44,690 nucleotides of DNA. Origin: Clostridium sp. CAG:510. GTDB taxonomy: Bacteria > Bacillota > Clostridia > Lachnospirales > Lachnospiraceae. Position numbers and translations under genes: made by a program. The notes beneath the pieces are model-generated. The model saw only the letters and a list, made by a program, of their open reading frames with translations. It ran no database searches and was not told the DNA's origin. Where the stretch lies: the NCBI GenBank assembly GCA_000434615.1, contig FR880803.1, positions 1 through 44,690 on the forward strand, in the 5' to 3' direction. Of this stretch, positions 25,709 to 33,977 are shown in pieces (the first letter of the stretch is position 1; every line of letters begins with the position of its first letter).

Positions 25709-26023
25709 ATGGACCCTCACATAAAGAAAGTGTATGTTCCTATGACGGAAACTGCTTTTTTCATTCTACTGTGCTTGCGAAAGCCCAATCACGGATATGG
25801 TATAGTTCAAATGGTTGAAAAGATGACGGATGGCGCTATTAAACTTACCCCGGGTACAATGTACGGAAGTTTATCCAAAATGGAAAAAGACCATGTAATT
25901 CGTTTTATCCGTGAAGATGATAAACGAAAAATCTATCAAATCACAGATTTAGGGTTAGAGGTTTTGCAGATTGAACTAAAACGAATTGAACGCTTATATA
26001 AGATAGCTCAGGAGGAGATGTAA
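25709..26023 (+). CDS. PadR-family transcriptional regulator
   Basis: 104 residues. Winged helix (about 13-85: AFFILLCLRKPNHGYGIVQMVE, TPGTMYGSLSKMEKD) and a C-terminal dimer helix. Short (PadR-s1) type. Two palindromic operators in its own promoter point to autoregulation. Ends one base before the next gene, with GGAGGAG inside its last codons serving that gene. Confidence 0.93.
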   Translation: MDPHIKKVYVPMTETAFFILLCLRKPNHGYGIVQMVEKMTDGAIKLTPGTMYGSLSKMEKDHVIRFIREDDKRKIYQITDLGLEVLQIELKRIERLYKIAQEEM

Positions 26024-26560
26024 ATGGAGTCAAAAAAACAATTTAAATGGTTTACAATATTTGAATATGAAAAAGAGCAGGATTATTTACGGGAAATGCA
26101 CAAATCAGGCTGGAAATTTATTAAAGTAACTGGATTGGGCATGTACCATTTTGAAAAATGCACTCCGCAGGATGTTGTTTATCAGCTTGACTATAATCAG
26201 GAAGGGCTTGCTCATAAAGATGAATATCTGAAAATGTTTGAAGATTGCGGCTGGGAATATATACAGGATTTTTTTGGGTACAGTTATTTTAGAAAAGCCG
26301 TCACTGACAATGGTTCAACAGAAGAAATTTTTTGTGATGATGACTCAAGATTTCAAATGATGCAACGGGTAATGAAAGGCAGAATGCTACCGTTGCTGAT
26401 TATATTTCTATCCGTACTGCTGCCCCAGTTTTTCATTAACCTTTTCAGCAACGATAATTATTTTATCACCATCATTGTTGGCTGCATTTTAGGGATGTAT
26501 CTTGTAATATTCGCCACGTTTCTGGTGAAATACATCCAATATAGAGAACACCTTAAATAA
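26024..26560 (+). CDS. DUF2812 membrane protein, PadR partner
   Basis: 178 residues. N-terminal DUF2812 domain (about 5-100; KWFTIFEYEKEQDYLREMHKSGWKF begins it) and two membrane helices (about 124-144 and 147-168). PadR-DUF2812 pairs are widespread in Firmicutes; the function is unknown, a sensing or anti-regulator role is suspected. Start immediately follows the PadR stop. Confidence 0.9.
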   Translation: MESKKQFKWFTIFEYEKEQDYLREMHKSGWKFIKVTGLGMYHFEKCTPQDVVYQLDYNQEGLAHKDEYLKMFEDCGWEYIQDFFGYSYFRKAVTDNGSTEEIFCDDDSRFQMMQRVMKGRMLPLLIIFLSVLLPQFFINLFSNDNYFITIIVGCILGMYLVIFATFLVKYIQYREHLK

Positions 26561-26637
26561 TTATGTGAAATCTTTATTCTGGACAATTTTTGTCTCAAGT
26601 GGAATATATATGCCTACATATAATCCGCTTCGGTACA

Positions 26638-26686
26638 AAAGAAGAATTCTTCTTTCCCTTAAATATTGGCACATTTTAAGGGAAAG
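26638..26686. repeat. Overlapping palindrome and long stem-loop
   Basis: An 18-bp perfect palindrome (26638-26655, centre GAATTC) overlaps a stem of two 12-base arms (26652-26663 and 26675-26686; loop 11 bases). No T-run follows, so it is not a standard terminator. It stands between the DUF2812 gene and a convergent gene in a 205-base gap that otherwise shows nothing. Confidence 0.7.
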
Positions 26687-26765
26687 TCAATTCATTACGG
26701 GCATTTTCCTAAAAAAACTCGCACAATTAAGGAGTAACTTTCCTACTCAAATGCCTTTTATTCCC

Positions 26766-27203
26766 TCAACAATAATATCCTTTCTCTCCCATCCCTATTG
26801 TCATCCAGAATTCTTCATCATCTTCTGTCCAGACGCTAACGCTGGAGCCCTTAAACGCATAAGAACACCTTTCGCTATCGTCAACATCCCCGTTGTTATT
26901 CTCGGATAGTATTTTAACCAATTCCTTCTGTTCCGTATCAAAAGCCGACACCCCATAAATATAGGGTTTCAAAATGCCGTCATGACCGCCAAGGAACTCT
27001 ATGTACTCCAGTCTGCCCTCGGAGTTATAATCAAAAGCCAGATCCGAATTAAAATAAAAATGCCGCCAGGTACCTCCTCCATATTGTTCCCGTATCATTT
27101 CCGGTTCTCCCAACAATCGAATGATTTCATCTTTATTGGCTCCCAGATATAGACTTTTGTCGTCAATCATAATTTTTTCCAACGGAAATAAAGTAATCTT
27201 CAT
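26766..27203 (-). CDS. Unknown protein, SmpA/BLIP-like fold suggested
   Basis: 145 residues, acidic, no signal peptide or membrane helix. The segment LYLGANKDEIIRLLGEPEM resembles the helix start of SmpA/BLIP-like domains, found in some immunity proteins. Not recognised beyond that. Start at 27203 has AAGGAG seven bases upstream; an ATG one codon earlier is too close. Lies in an island of small unknown genes. Confidence 0.6.
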   Translation of the reverse strand: MKITLFPLEKIMIDDKSLYLGANKDEIIRLLGEPEMIREQYGGGTWRHFYFNSDLAFDYNSEGRLEYIEFLGGHDGILKPYIYGVSAFDTEQKELVKILSENNNGDVDDSERCSYAFKGSSVSVWTEDDEEFWMTIGMGEKGYYC

Positions 27204-27274
27204 CATTAATCTCCTTCCGATAGCCTTTCCTTAAACCCTTATTTAAGTTGCACCTGCCTTTCCCCGGGCAAATG

Positions 27275-27982
27275 TTACTCATCAAAGAAAAATATATCTG
27301 GTATGGCATCCTTACCAAATGTTTTAACCGCCATCCGATACATCGCTTTTGCATGTATCCGGTCGTGCCAGATAAATCTACGCAACACCTTCCGCAGTGA
27401 CCATTCCTCATCATAGCTTCCGCGAAATACTGTGTTTTTCAAAAAGTGCGGCTGGCTTTCCAGCAAAGAAAATCCCCGCTCTCTGCATTCCGCAATGCTT
27501 CCCTCATTGTCTGCGTCAACACCAATTTCACTAAAATAATAGCGGTTAACATTTTTCGTGTGTTCGTACATCTCATAGGCGGTGCGGGGAACCGGTCCGT
27601 AAAATGTTATTCTGGCCGGCAGACAGCTTTTATTTCCATCCGGCACTGACTCATACAGTGCCAGAAAATCCCGCGCGGATTTCAATGCCAATACTTTTAA
27701 TTCTTCATACTCTTCTATGTTTAATTCTCCACGTTCCCTGTCAAAAAGCACATCGGAGTCAGCGTCGGAAATCGTGAGCTCCGATGCTTTTTCCTGTACA
27801 ATTTCAGTCTCCGGGAAATCAAGTAACGGCTTGCCAGCCCATCTTAAATACGCCGCGATTTCCAATGGCATTTTCCGAATGGCTTCTTCTTTCGTCCTGC
27901 CTCTGGTATAGGCGCCTGCAAAATTATCGGAATATACAATACTATCGTTGCCATTGTGTTCCCATACACACCTTATTTTCAT
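27275..27982 (-). CDS. Unknown protein: HicB-like N part, DinB-like C part
   Basis: 235 residues. Residues 1-50 look like a HicB-type fold (SDNFAGAYTRGRTKEEAIRKM). The C-terminal part (about 120-235) resembles DinB-type helical bundles, with RRFIWHDRIHAKAMYRMA giving two spaced His. Metal binding is possible but not shown. AAGGA stands nine bases before the ATG. Both domain readings are by eye. Confidence 0.6.
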   Translation of the reverse strand: MKIRCVWEHNGNDSIVYSDNFAGAYTRGRTKEEAIRKMPLEIAAYLRWAGKPLLDFPETEIVQEKASELTISDADSDVLFDRERGELNIEEYEELKVLALKSARDFLALYESVPDGNKSCLPARITFYGPVPRTAYEMYEHTKNVNRYYFSEIGVDADNEGSIAECRERGFSLLESQPHFLKNTVFRGSYDEEWSLRKVLRRFIWHDRIHAKAMYRMAVKTFGKDAIPDIFFFDE

Positions 27983-28002
27983 ATATATATTCCTTCCTCG
28001 GA

Positions 28003-28302
28003 TTATTTCACCTTTAATATTGTGTCATGGCATACCGTACCGTTTTCCGCAATCGTGGATTTCCGGATAAATTTGGCACGATGCTTCAATACCCTGTATG
28101 CATACCAGTCATGCGTACAGAACACCTTGTAAAACTCCGGATACCCATGTTCTTTACAGGTGTCAAAATACAGACATCTGCTGATTTCATAGGCATATCC
28201 TTTTTCATCATCCTGCAGGATTTCTATATCCCAGCAGGTTCTTTTTTCGCCTTGCAAATCATCAAAAAAGGACTGTCTTACTATTTTATAAACGTTTAGC
28301 AA
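28003..28302 (-). pseudogene. Truncated ATC-hydrolase-like gene
   Basis: 99 residues if read from a TTG at 28302; the frame is open from 28347. The sequence ISRCLYFDTCKEHGYPEFYK and TIAENGTVCHDTIL match the C-terminal half of the L-2-amino-thiazoline-4-carboxylate hydrolase family, by eye. The N-terminal half is missing, no ATG or ribosome site fits, and the MsrA stop is only 56 bases away, so it is probably a deletion remnant. An overlapping ATG frame (MNYEKEEARPGNGS) ends early and may mark a frameshift. Confidence 0.55.
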
Positions 28303-28358
28303 TAAATCGGCTCCCGTTTCCGGGTCTTGCTTCTTCTTTTTCGTAGTTCATCTGCATC

Positions 28359-28841
28359 CTAATGATTTCTGTATTTATTCAGTACCTCATTTGGAATATG
28401 GCAGTAGCTGCAATCCTCCGGGTATCGTTCCAGATGATGCTGATGTTCTTCCGCACTTCTGACATAATTCGTCAAAGGCAATACTTCTACTACAATCTTA
28501 TCCCGGTCTTCCCGATGATGAATAAAGTCTTTTGCCTCTTCAAGATGCTTCTCGGAAGTACTGTAAATACCGGTTCTGTACTTCTTTCCCACATCAACAC
28601 CCTGTTTATTGAGGCTATACGGGTCAATAATTTCAAACAAATACTCCATCAGATTTGTAATGGAGACAAGCTTTTCATCAAAAATGACTTTTACACATTC
28701 CGCATATCCGTCATATTCTCCATTCAGAGAATTGGTTTGTCCGTTTGCTCTTCCCGCCTCTGTCATTTGTACTCCGGGCAGGCTGTCAAAAAAATGCTGC
28801 ACGCCCCAAAGGCAGCCGCCGGCCATGTATACCGTTTCCAT
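28359..28841 (-). CDS. msrA: Peptide methionine sulfoxide reductase MsrA
   Basis: 160 residues. Catalytic motif GGCLWG near the N terminus (Leu in place of the usual Phe), followed by the variant region GRANGQTNSLNGEYDGYAE in place of the common GYAGG. Reduces methionine-S-sulfoxide in the cytosol. No MsrB domain. I chose 28841: it begins the conserved METVYMAGG and has AAAGG upstream; a longer frame runs into the hairpin repeats and has no ribosome site. Confidence 0.92.
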   Translation of the reverse strand: METVYMAGGCLWGVQHFFDSLPGVQMTEAGRANGQTNSLNGEYDGYAECVKVIFDEKLVSITNLMEYLFEIIDPYSLNKQGVDVGKKYRTGIYSTSEKHLEEAKDFIHHREDRDKIVVEVLPLTNYVRSAEEHQHHLERYPEDCSYCHIPNEVLNKYRNH

Positions 28842-28932
28842 GCTTCTTTTACCTTTCCGTTTTTCAAAATCTAACACTTCACTCATAAAATAAAGTACCA
28901 TTTTTTCGGAGCCCCCGCAAGCTTTTCTGAGT

Positions 28933-29076
28933 TTACGCGGATTTCCGCCTTCTACTCTCTTTTCCGCGTAAACTTTTTCCAAGACTTACGCGGATTTCCG
29001 CCCCCTACTCTCATTTCCGCGTAAACTTTTTCCGAGACTTACGCGGATTTCCGCTTTCCACTCCCTTTTCCGCGAA
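28933..29076. repeat. Tandem 53-bp hairpin repeat, locus 2 (three units)
   Basis: Units begin at 28933, 28986 and 29039, an exact 53-base period. Arms TTACGCGGA and TCCGCGTAA (28963, 29016); the third right arm has one change (TCCGCGAA at 29069). Spacers between units 3-5 are almost identical, and a degraded spacer precedes the first unit (about 28920). Same element as at 53-143. It stands between the MsrA start and the glutamine synthetase terminator. Confidence 0.9.
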
Positions 29077-29097
29077 AAGTCAAACTCCCCTACTCAC

Positions 29098-29181
29098 AAA
29101 AAAAGTGCAACATATAAGTTTTCGCTTATACATTGCACTTATCTTTTATACATTGCACTTGTCGTTTTATACTTTACACTT
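29098..29181 (-). terminator. Glutamine synthetase terminator with tandem half-sites
   Basis: Stem 29103-29118 with 29125-29140 (8 + 6 pairs around a two-base mismatch), six-base loop, followed by seven T on the minus strand. The upstream arm is present three times: TTATACATTGCACTT at 29126 and 29146, and a looser copy TTATACTTTACACTT at 29167 that includes the stop codon. Alternative stems are therefore possible. Confidence 0.85.
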
Positions 29182-31285
29182 CAAAGGTTAAATCGCCGTA
29201 AGTGGGCATGGGCCACATGGATTTGTCAACGATTAACTCCAGCTCATCAACAGGCTTGCGCAGGGCATCCATTTCTACCTTGACGGTATCCTTGTAGAAG
29301 AAAGCTTTGTCCTTGGCGCTCTTGATGGTGCCTGCCTGTGCGGTAGCTTCCTCCAGTCTGAGGAGTGCGTTCTTGGCGGTAATCAGCTTGCTGCTGACGG
29401 TGTTTAAGATGTCTCTCTGCACGGAAGCATCCGCTCCGGCATCCTTAACGGCAATGACCGTGTCGGCAAGGGACTTGCTGTAACGGATAACCGCAGGAAT
29501 AATCTTCTTGTTTGCCATGTTAATCATGGTCAATGCTTCGATGTTCAGGGTCTTTGCGTAGGTTTCGTAAATAATCTCCTCACGGGAAATCAATTCTGCC
29601 TTGGTAAAGATACCGAACTTTTCAAACAGACGGACGGATTTCTCTGTGGTTAAAGTTCCTGCCGCGTCAATCATGCAGCGGATGTTGGGAAGTCCGCGTC
29701 TTTCCGCCTCTTTTACCCATTCATCGGAGTAGCCGTCGCCGTTGAAAATAATTCTCTGGTGAGCGGTCATGTATTCCTTAATCAGGTCATGTACTGCCAT
29801 GTCGAAGTCTTCTGCGTTTTCCAGTCTGTCGGCAGCTTCACAAAAAGCCTCTGCCACAATGGCATTTAAGGTTGTGTTCGGGTCTGCGATGGAGTCGGAA
29901 GAACCAACCATACGGAATTCAAACTTGTTGCCGGTGAAGGCAAAAGGTGAGGTACGGTTGCGATCCGTTGCGTCCTTTTCAAAATCAGGCAGGGTGGAAA
30001 CACCGGTCTTCATGCGGCCGCCGTTTAAGCAGTGTGCTGCTTCTCCGGTTTCAACCAGCTGCTTTACCACATCCTCAAGCTGTTCACCTAAGAATACAGA
30101 AATAATGGCAGGCGGTGCTTCGTTTGCCCCCAGTCTGTGGTCGTTTCCGACATCGGAAGCGCTCTGTCGAAGCAGGTCTGCGTGGGTATCTACTGCCTTT
30201 AAGATGCAGGCAAGAACCAGTAAAAACTGGATATTTTCGTTGGGTGTTTCGCCCGGGTCAAGTAAATTGACACCATTGTCGGTAGTAAGTGACCAATTGT
30301 CATGCTTACCGGAACCGTTGACACCGGCGAAAGGCTTTTCGTGGAGCAGGCAGGTCATGCCGTGTCTGTCAGCCACTTTTTTCATGGTTTCCATCACAAG
30401 CTGGTTGTGGTCAACCGCGATATTGGCGGTTTCGTAAATGGGCGCCAGTTCATGCTGTGCGGGAGCCACTTCGTTGTGCTGGGTCTTGGCGGTAACGCCA
30501 AGCTTCCAGAGTTCGATATTCAAATCCTTCATGTAAGCACCGATGCGCTCACGGATGGTGCCGTAGTAGTGATCCTCCAGCTCCTGACCCTTGGGTGCGG
30601 GTGCGCCGAATAAGGTCCTGCCGGAAAAAATAAGGTCGTCTCTCTGTAAATATTTCTGCTTATCCACTAAGAAATATTCCTGCTCTGCGCCAACGGAGGG
30701 CACAACCTTGGTCGCTGCGGTATTGCCGAACAGATGCACAATTCGGAGTGCCTGCTCGCTGATGGCTTCCATGGAACGGAGAAGCGGGGTCTTTTTGTCC
30801 AGCGCTTCGCCCTTATAGGAGCAGAATGCGGTGGGAATACAGAGAATAACGCCGGTCGCGTCTTCTTTTAAGAAAGCGGGAGAAGTGATATCCCATGTGG
30901 TATAGCCTCTTGCTTCAAAGGTGGCACGAAGTCCGCCGGAAGGGAAGGAAGAACCGTCCGCTTCGCCTTTGATTAATTCTTTACCGGAAAATTCCAGAAG
31001 CATATGTCCGTCCTTGTCGGGATGGCTGACAAATGCGTCATGTTTTTCTGCGGTGATGCCGGTAAGGGGCTGGAACCAGTGGGTGTAATGGGTGGCGCCG
31101 TTTTCAACAGCCCAGTCCTTCATGGCTTTGGCAACCACATCCGCTGTGGCAAGAGAAAGCTCTCCGCCGTTTTCCATAACGTTAATGACTTCCTTATATA
31201 CATACTTGGGAAGTCTTTCCTTCATTTTGCCGAGTGTAAAAACCTTGCTGGCAAATAAATCCTCTAAGTTAATCATTTCACTCAT
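29174..31285 (-). CDS. glnN: Type III glutamine synthetase
   Basis: 703 residues, the length of GSIII (dodecamer; glutamate + ammonia + ATP to glutamine). Typical motifs: VPSVGAEQEYFLVD, HNEVAPAQHELAPIYE, CLLHEKPFAGVNGSGKHDNWS and GNDHRLGANEAPPAIIS. AGGA stands about 11 bases before the ATG; a second ATG at 31276 is less likely. Single-gene unit. No riboswitch or clear nitrogen-control site was found in the 170-base leader region. Confidence 0.97.
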   Translation of the reverse strand: MSEMINLEDLFASKVFTLGKMKERLPKYVYKEVINVMENGGELSLATADVVAKAMKDWAVENGATHYTHWFQPLTGITAEKHDAFVSHPDKDGHMLLEFSGKELIKGEADGSSFPSGGLRATFEARGYTTWDITSPAFLKEDATGVILCIPTAFCSYKGEALDKKTPLLRSMEAISEQALRIVHLFGNTAATKVVPSVGAEQEYFLVDKQKYLQRDDLIFSGRTLFGAPAPKGQELEDHYYGTIRERIGAYMKDLNIELWKLGVTAKTQHNEVAPAQHELAPIYETANIAVDHNQLVMETMKKVADRHGMTCLLHEKPFAGVNGSGKHDNWSLTTDNGVNLLDPGETPNENIQFLLVLACILKAVDTHADLLRQSASDVGNDHRLGANEAPPAIISVFLGEQLEDVVKQLVETGEAAHCLNGGRMKTGVSTLPDFEKDATDRNRTSPFAFTGNKFEFRMVGSSDSIADPNTTLNAIVAEAFCEAADRLENAEDFDMAVHDLIKEYMTAHQRIIFNGDGYSDEWVKEAERRGLPNIRCMIDAAGTLTTEKSVRLFEKFGIFTKAELISREEIIYETYAKTLNIEALTMINMANKKIIPAVIRYSKSLADTVIAVKDAGADASVQRDILNTVSSKLITAKNALLRLEEATAQAGTIKSAKDKAFFYKDTVKVEMDALRKPVDELELIVDKSMWPMPTYGDLTFEV

Positions 31286-31459
31286 AAAGTATTTATTCCT
31301 TTCGAGACTTACAACTTTGAAGCCATCCTGTGTAAAGGAACCCTCAGGGTGTACTTTTCTTATACTCTGTCTTTCACATTATCTTACTTTACTGAAAAAA
31401 GCAAGGTGAAATTCTTAATGTGCTCCGAATTCCTGCGCGGCATGCCAAACCGTTTTGCT

Positions 31460-32716
31460 TTATTCCGGTATGGCATCCTTGCGGTTACCCACGCGGAGAA
31501 TGTCCTGCACATCCGGCATCACGCTTAAGCGGAGCCAGATTTCCTGCTGGGGATGGGGCGCGCTTTCCACCGCATTGCCCTCTCCGTCAAACATTTCATC
31601 GACTTTCACTTCTACATTTTCGCCGGAGGGCTTCATGATCTCTATGGTATCACCCACGCAGAACTTGTTCCGCTGGGTAATGCGCACCAGCCCTTTTTCG
31701 GGCTTTGCCTCCTCAATCATTCCTAAATAAATATACTCGTTCACATAGGTGTTGTTATCATATATCTGGGTATTTTCATCAGGTTTTCCAAAATAAAAAC
31801 CGGTGGTGAACTGTCTGTAGGTGCACTTGGAAATTTCCTCCTTGTACCAGTCCATATGGCTGCGGTAAAGCTCCTCGGAGGTAAAATAATCGTCGATGGC
31901 TTTCCGGTAAGTCCGGGCTACCGTTGCCACATACAGCGCCGTTTTCATGCGGCCCTCGATTTTCAGGCTGTCAATGCCGGCATCCACCATTTCCGGAATG
32001 TGCTCAATCATGCACAAATCCTTGGAGTTAAAAATATAGGTGCCTCTTTCGTTTTCGTAAACGGGCATGTACTCGCCGGGTCTGGTTTCCTCCACCACCG
32101 CATATTTCCAGCGGCAGGGATGGGTGCAGGCACCCTTGTTAGCATCTCTTCCCGTGAAATAATTGCTGAGCAGGCAGCGTCCGGAGTAGGAAATACACAT
32201 GGCGCCGTGCACAAAGCTCTCAATTTCCATTTCTTCCGGAATGTTTTCCCGGATTTCCTTGATTTCCCGTAAGGAAAGTTCCCTGGCGGAAACCACACGC
32301 TTTGCCCCCTGCTCCCACCAGAAACGGTAAGTCAGATAATTGGTGTTGTTAGCCTGGGTGGAAATATGCCTTTCGATTTCGGGACAGACCTCCTTGGCAA
32401 TGGTATACATGCCGGGGTCGGAAATAATCAGCGCATCCGGGGCGTCCGGCTTTAAGTTTTTCAGCTCCTCAAAATAGGTTCTTGCGCCGTTTAAGTCACC
32501 GTTATGGGCTAAAATATTGGCGGTCACATAAACCCTTACACTATGGGCATGGGCAAATGCAATGCCCTCCGCCATCTCTTCCATGGAGAAATTTCTCGCC
32601 TTGGCACGCAGACCAAACGCCTCTCCGCCGATATAAACGGCATCCGCTCCAAAGCTGACCGCTGTTTTCAAAACCTCCAGGCTACTCGCCGGGATAAGTA
32701 GTTCCGGTTTTCTCAT
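31460..32716 (-). CDS. trhP: U32 peptidase-family tRNA hydroxylation protein (TrhP/YrrO)
   Basis: 418 residues. U32 family features: PELLIPASSLEVLKTA at the N terminus, ADAVYIGGEAFGLRAKA, and the cysteine cluster SGRCLLSNYFTGRDANKGAC plus HPCRW (about 175-205). With TrmR it makes 5-methoxyuridine at tRNA position 34 from prephenate-dependent hydroxylation. Follows trmR by 14 bases, as in Bacillus, where two such genes exist; only one is present here. Confidence 0.9.
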   Translation of the reverse strand: MRKPELLIPASSLEVLKTAVSFGADAVYIGGEAFGLRAKARNFSMEEMAEGIAFAHAHSVRVYVTANILAHNGDLNGARTYFEELKNLKPDAPDALIISDPGMYTIAKEVCPEIERHISTQANNTNYLTYRFWWEQGAKRVVSARELSLREIKEIRENIPEEMEIESFVHGAMCISYSGRCLLSNYFTGRDANKGACTHPCRWKYAVVEETRPGEYMPVYENERGTYIFNSKDLCMIEHIPEMVDAGIDSLKIEGRMKTALYVATVARTYRKAIDDYFTSEELYRSHMDWYKEEISKCTYRQFTTGFYFGKPDENTQIYDNNTYVNEYIYLGMIEEAKPEKGLVRITQRNKFCVGDTIEIMKPSGENVEVKVDEMFDGEGNAVESAPHPQQEIWLRLSVMPDVQDILRVGNRKDAIPE

Positions 32717-32730
32717 AAATCTGACCCTTT

Positions 32731-33375
32731 CTATATCACTTTGGTACTGATGGATACGCCGTCGCCCACCGGCAGAATCACGGTTTCGAGCTGCTCATGG
32801 TGAGTCAGGGCATACAGGTACTCCCTCATTCTGGCATGTATGGTGCGGTTGCGTCTGGTCACGGCAAACCGGGATTCCAGCACATCACCGTCCTGCAGTA
32901 CATTGTCCGATACCAGAAGACCGCCTTTTTTGAGCAGACGTGTAACCTCCGGCAGGAAATGAATGTACTGCGCCTTGGCGGCATCCATGAAAATAAAATC
33001 GTATTCGCCCTGCAGTTCTTTCAATATTTCCGTAGCATCACCACACAGGAAGGTGATGGCATCTTCCTTTCCTGCCCGCTTAAAATTCTCCCGGGCGATG
33101 GGGATACGTTTTTCGTATTTTTCTATGGTGGTCACATGAGCGCCCGCCGGTGCGTATTCCTGCATCAGAAGGGCAGAAAATCCAACTGCCGTTCCCACCT
33201 CCAAAATCTCCATGGGGCGGTGCGCCGCCATGAGAAAGCGAAGAAGTGTCTGGATTTCCGTGCGGATAATGGGCACGGCATCCGCTCTTGCTTCTTTTTC
33301 TATCTGGTTTAAAAACGACGTATTGCCTTTATCAAATGAATTAATAAAGGCAACCATTCTTTCATCATTTATCAT
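32731..33375 (-). CDS. trmR: tRNA 5-hydroxyuridine O-methyltransferase TrmR
   Basis: 214 residues, SAM-dependent O-methyltransferase. SAM motif ILEVGTAVGFSALLM (about 57-71), FIFMDAAKAQY (about 127) and SDNVLQDGDV. Completes mo5U34 after hydroxylation by the next gene product. Starts two bases after the MltG-like stop; its ribosome site GGAG lies inside that gene's last codons. Confidence 0.93.
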   Translation of the reverse strand: MINDERMVAFINSFDKGNTSFLNQIEKEARADAVPIIRTEIQTLLRFLMAAHRPMEILEVGTAVGFSALLMQEYAPAGAHVTTIEKYEKRIPIARENFKRAGKEDAITFLCGDATEILKELQGEYDFIFMDAAKAQYIHFLPEVTRLLKKGGLLVSDNVLQDGDVLESRFAVTRRNRTIHARMREYLYALTHHEQLETVILPVGDGVSISTKVI

Positions 33376-33377
33376 TA

Positions 33378-33962
33378 CTATTCTCCGGCGCCGGCATCTC
33401 CTGCACCGGCATTGTCATCTTCGGCTCCGCCAACAGCACCCTCATCTTCTGCGCCGCCGGCACCTTCGTCCTCGGCTCCGCCAACAGCACCCTCATCTTC
33501 TGCACCGCCGGCACCTTCGTCTTCGGCTCCGCCAACGGTACCGTCATCTTCCGCACCTCCCGTGGTATCTCCGGAGGCATCGGTTTCGTCCGTCGTCTCG
33601 GGTACGACGGACATGATTTCCATCATTTCTTCCATGGTCATGGACGTGTTCAAAACATAAGTACCCGGCTGCAGCTTATCCTTGTAATGGGACAACAGAT
33701 TCTGGATATAAAACAATTTGGCATCGCGAATAAGGCCCTTATCCTCAAGAATTTGTCCTATGTCCATTGTGCTTTTTCCAATGGTGATATCTACCTGGAT
33801 ATCCACACCGGGTGCTTCCGCCACCGGCTCTTCCTTAAACACACGGTAGCCGTAATCGTAGGCAATTACCGCCCCTTTGTAGATAATCACAACCGCCGCT
33901 ACCGCGATTGCCACTTTTAATATGGCGCTTACTACCGCCATTACCATTTGTCTGGTACTCAT
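33378..33962 (-). CDS. MltG-like stub: membrane anchor and LysM-like part only
   Basis: 194 residues. Membrane helix (about 8-32), a LysM-like domain (about 55-115: MDIGQILEDKGLIRDAKLFY, LQPGTYVLNTSM) matching the N-terminal part of MltG/YceG, then a low-complexity acidic tail of AED and GGA repeats to the end. The catalytic transglycosylase domain is absent. It stands where MltG (yrrL) stands in the Bacillus order. The tail is coded by 51-bp tandem repeats. Could act as a regulator or binding protein; activity as a lytic enzyme is not expected. Confidence 0.75.
   Translation of the reverse strand: MSTRQMVMAVVSAILKVAIAVAAVVIIYKGAVIAYDYGYRVFKEEPVAEAPGVDIQVDITIGKSTMDIGQILEDKGLIRDAKLFYIQNLLSHYKDKLQPGTYVLNTSMTMEEMMEIMSVVPETTDETDASGDTTGGAEDDGTVGGAEDEGAGGAEDEGAVGGAEDEGAGGAEDEGAVGGAEDDNAGAGDAGAGE
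33421..33537 (-). repeat. 51-bp tandem repeat inside MltG-like gene
   Basis: Units start at 33421, 33472 and 33523 (third partial). The first two differ at two or three bases. Each codes 17 residues of an acidic GGAEDEGA-type motif. Such in-frame repeats usually vary in copy number between strains. Confidence 0.9.
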
Positions 33963-33977
33963 GGGTCTTCCTCCCTG

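Noticed and set aside
27163..27414. 83-residue minus-strand frame
   Set aside because: Overlaps the ends of two better supported genes in another frame and has no ribosome site or recognisable features.
28842..28982. N-terminal extension of MsrA
   Set aside because: It would run through the hairpin repeats, is not like MsrA, and lacks a ribosome site; the start at 28841 fits the family.
28933..29076. CRISPR array
   Set aside because: The whole 53-base unit is repeated, spacers are not unique, arms are palindromic over the unit, and no cas gene is near.
33412..33660. Ser/Pro/Ala-rich plus-strand frame
   Set aside because: Antisense reading of the 51-bp repeats in the MltG-like gene.
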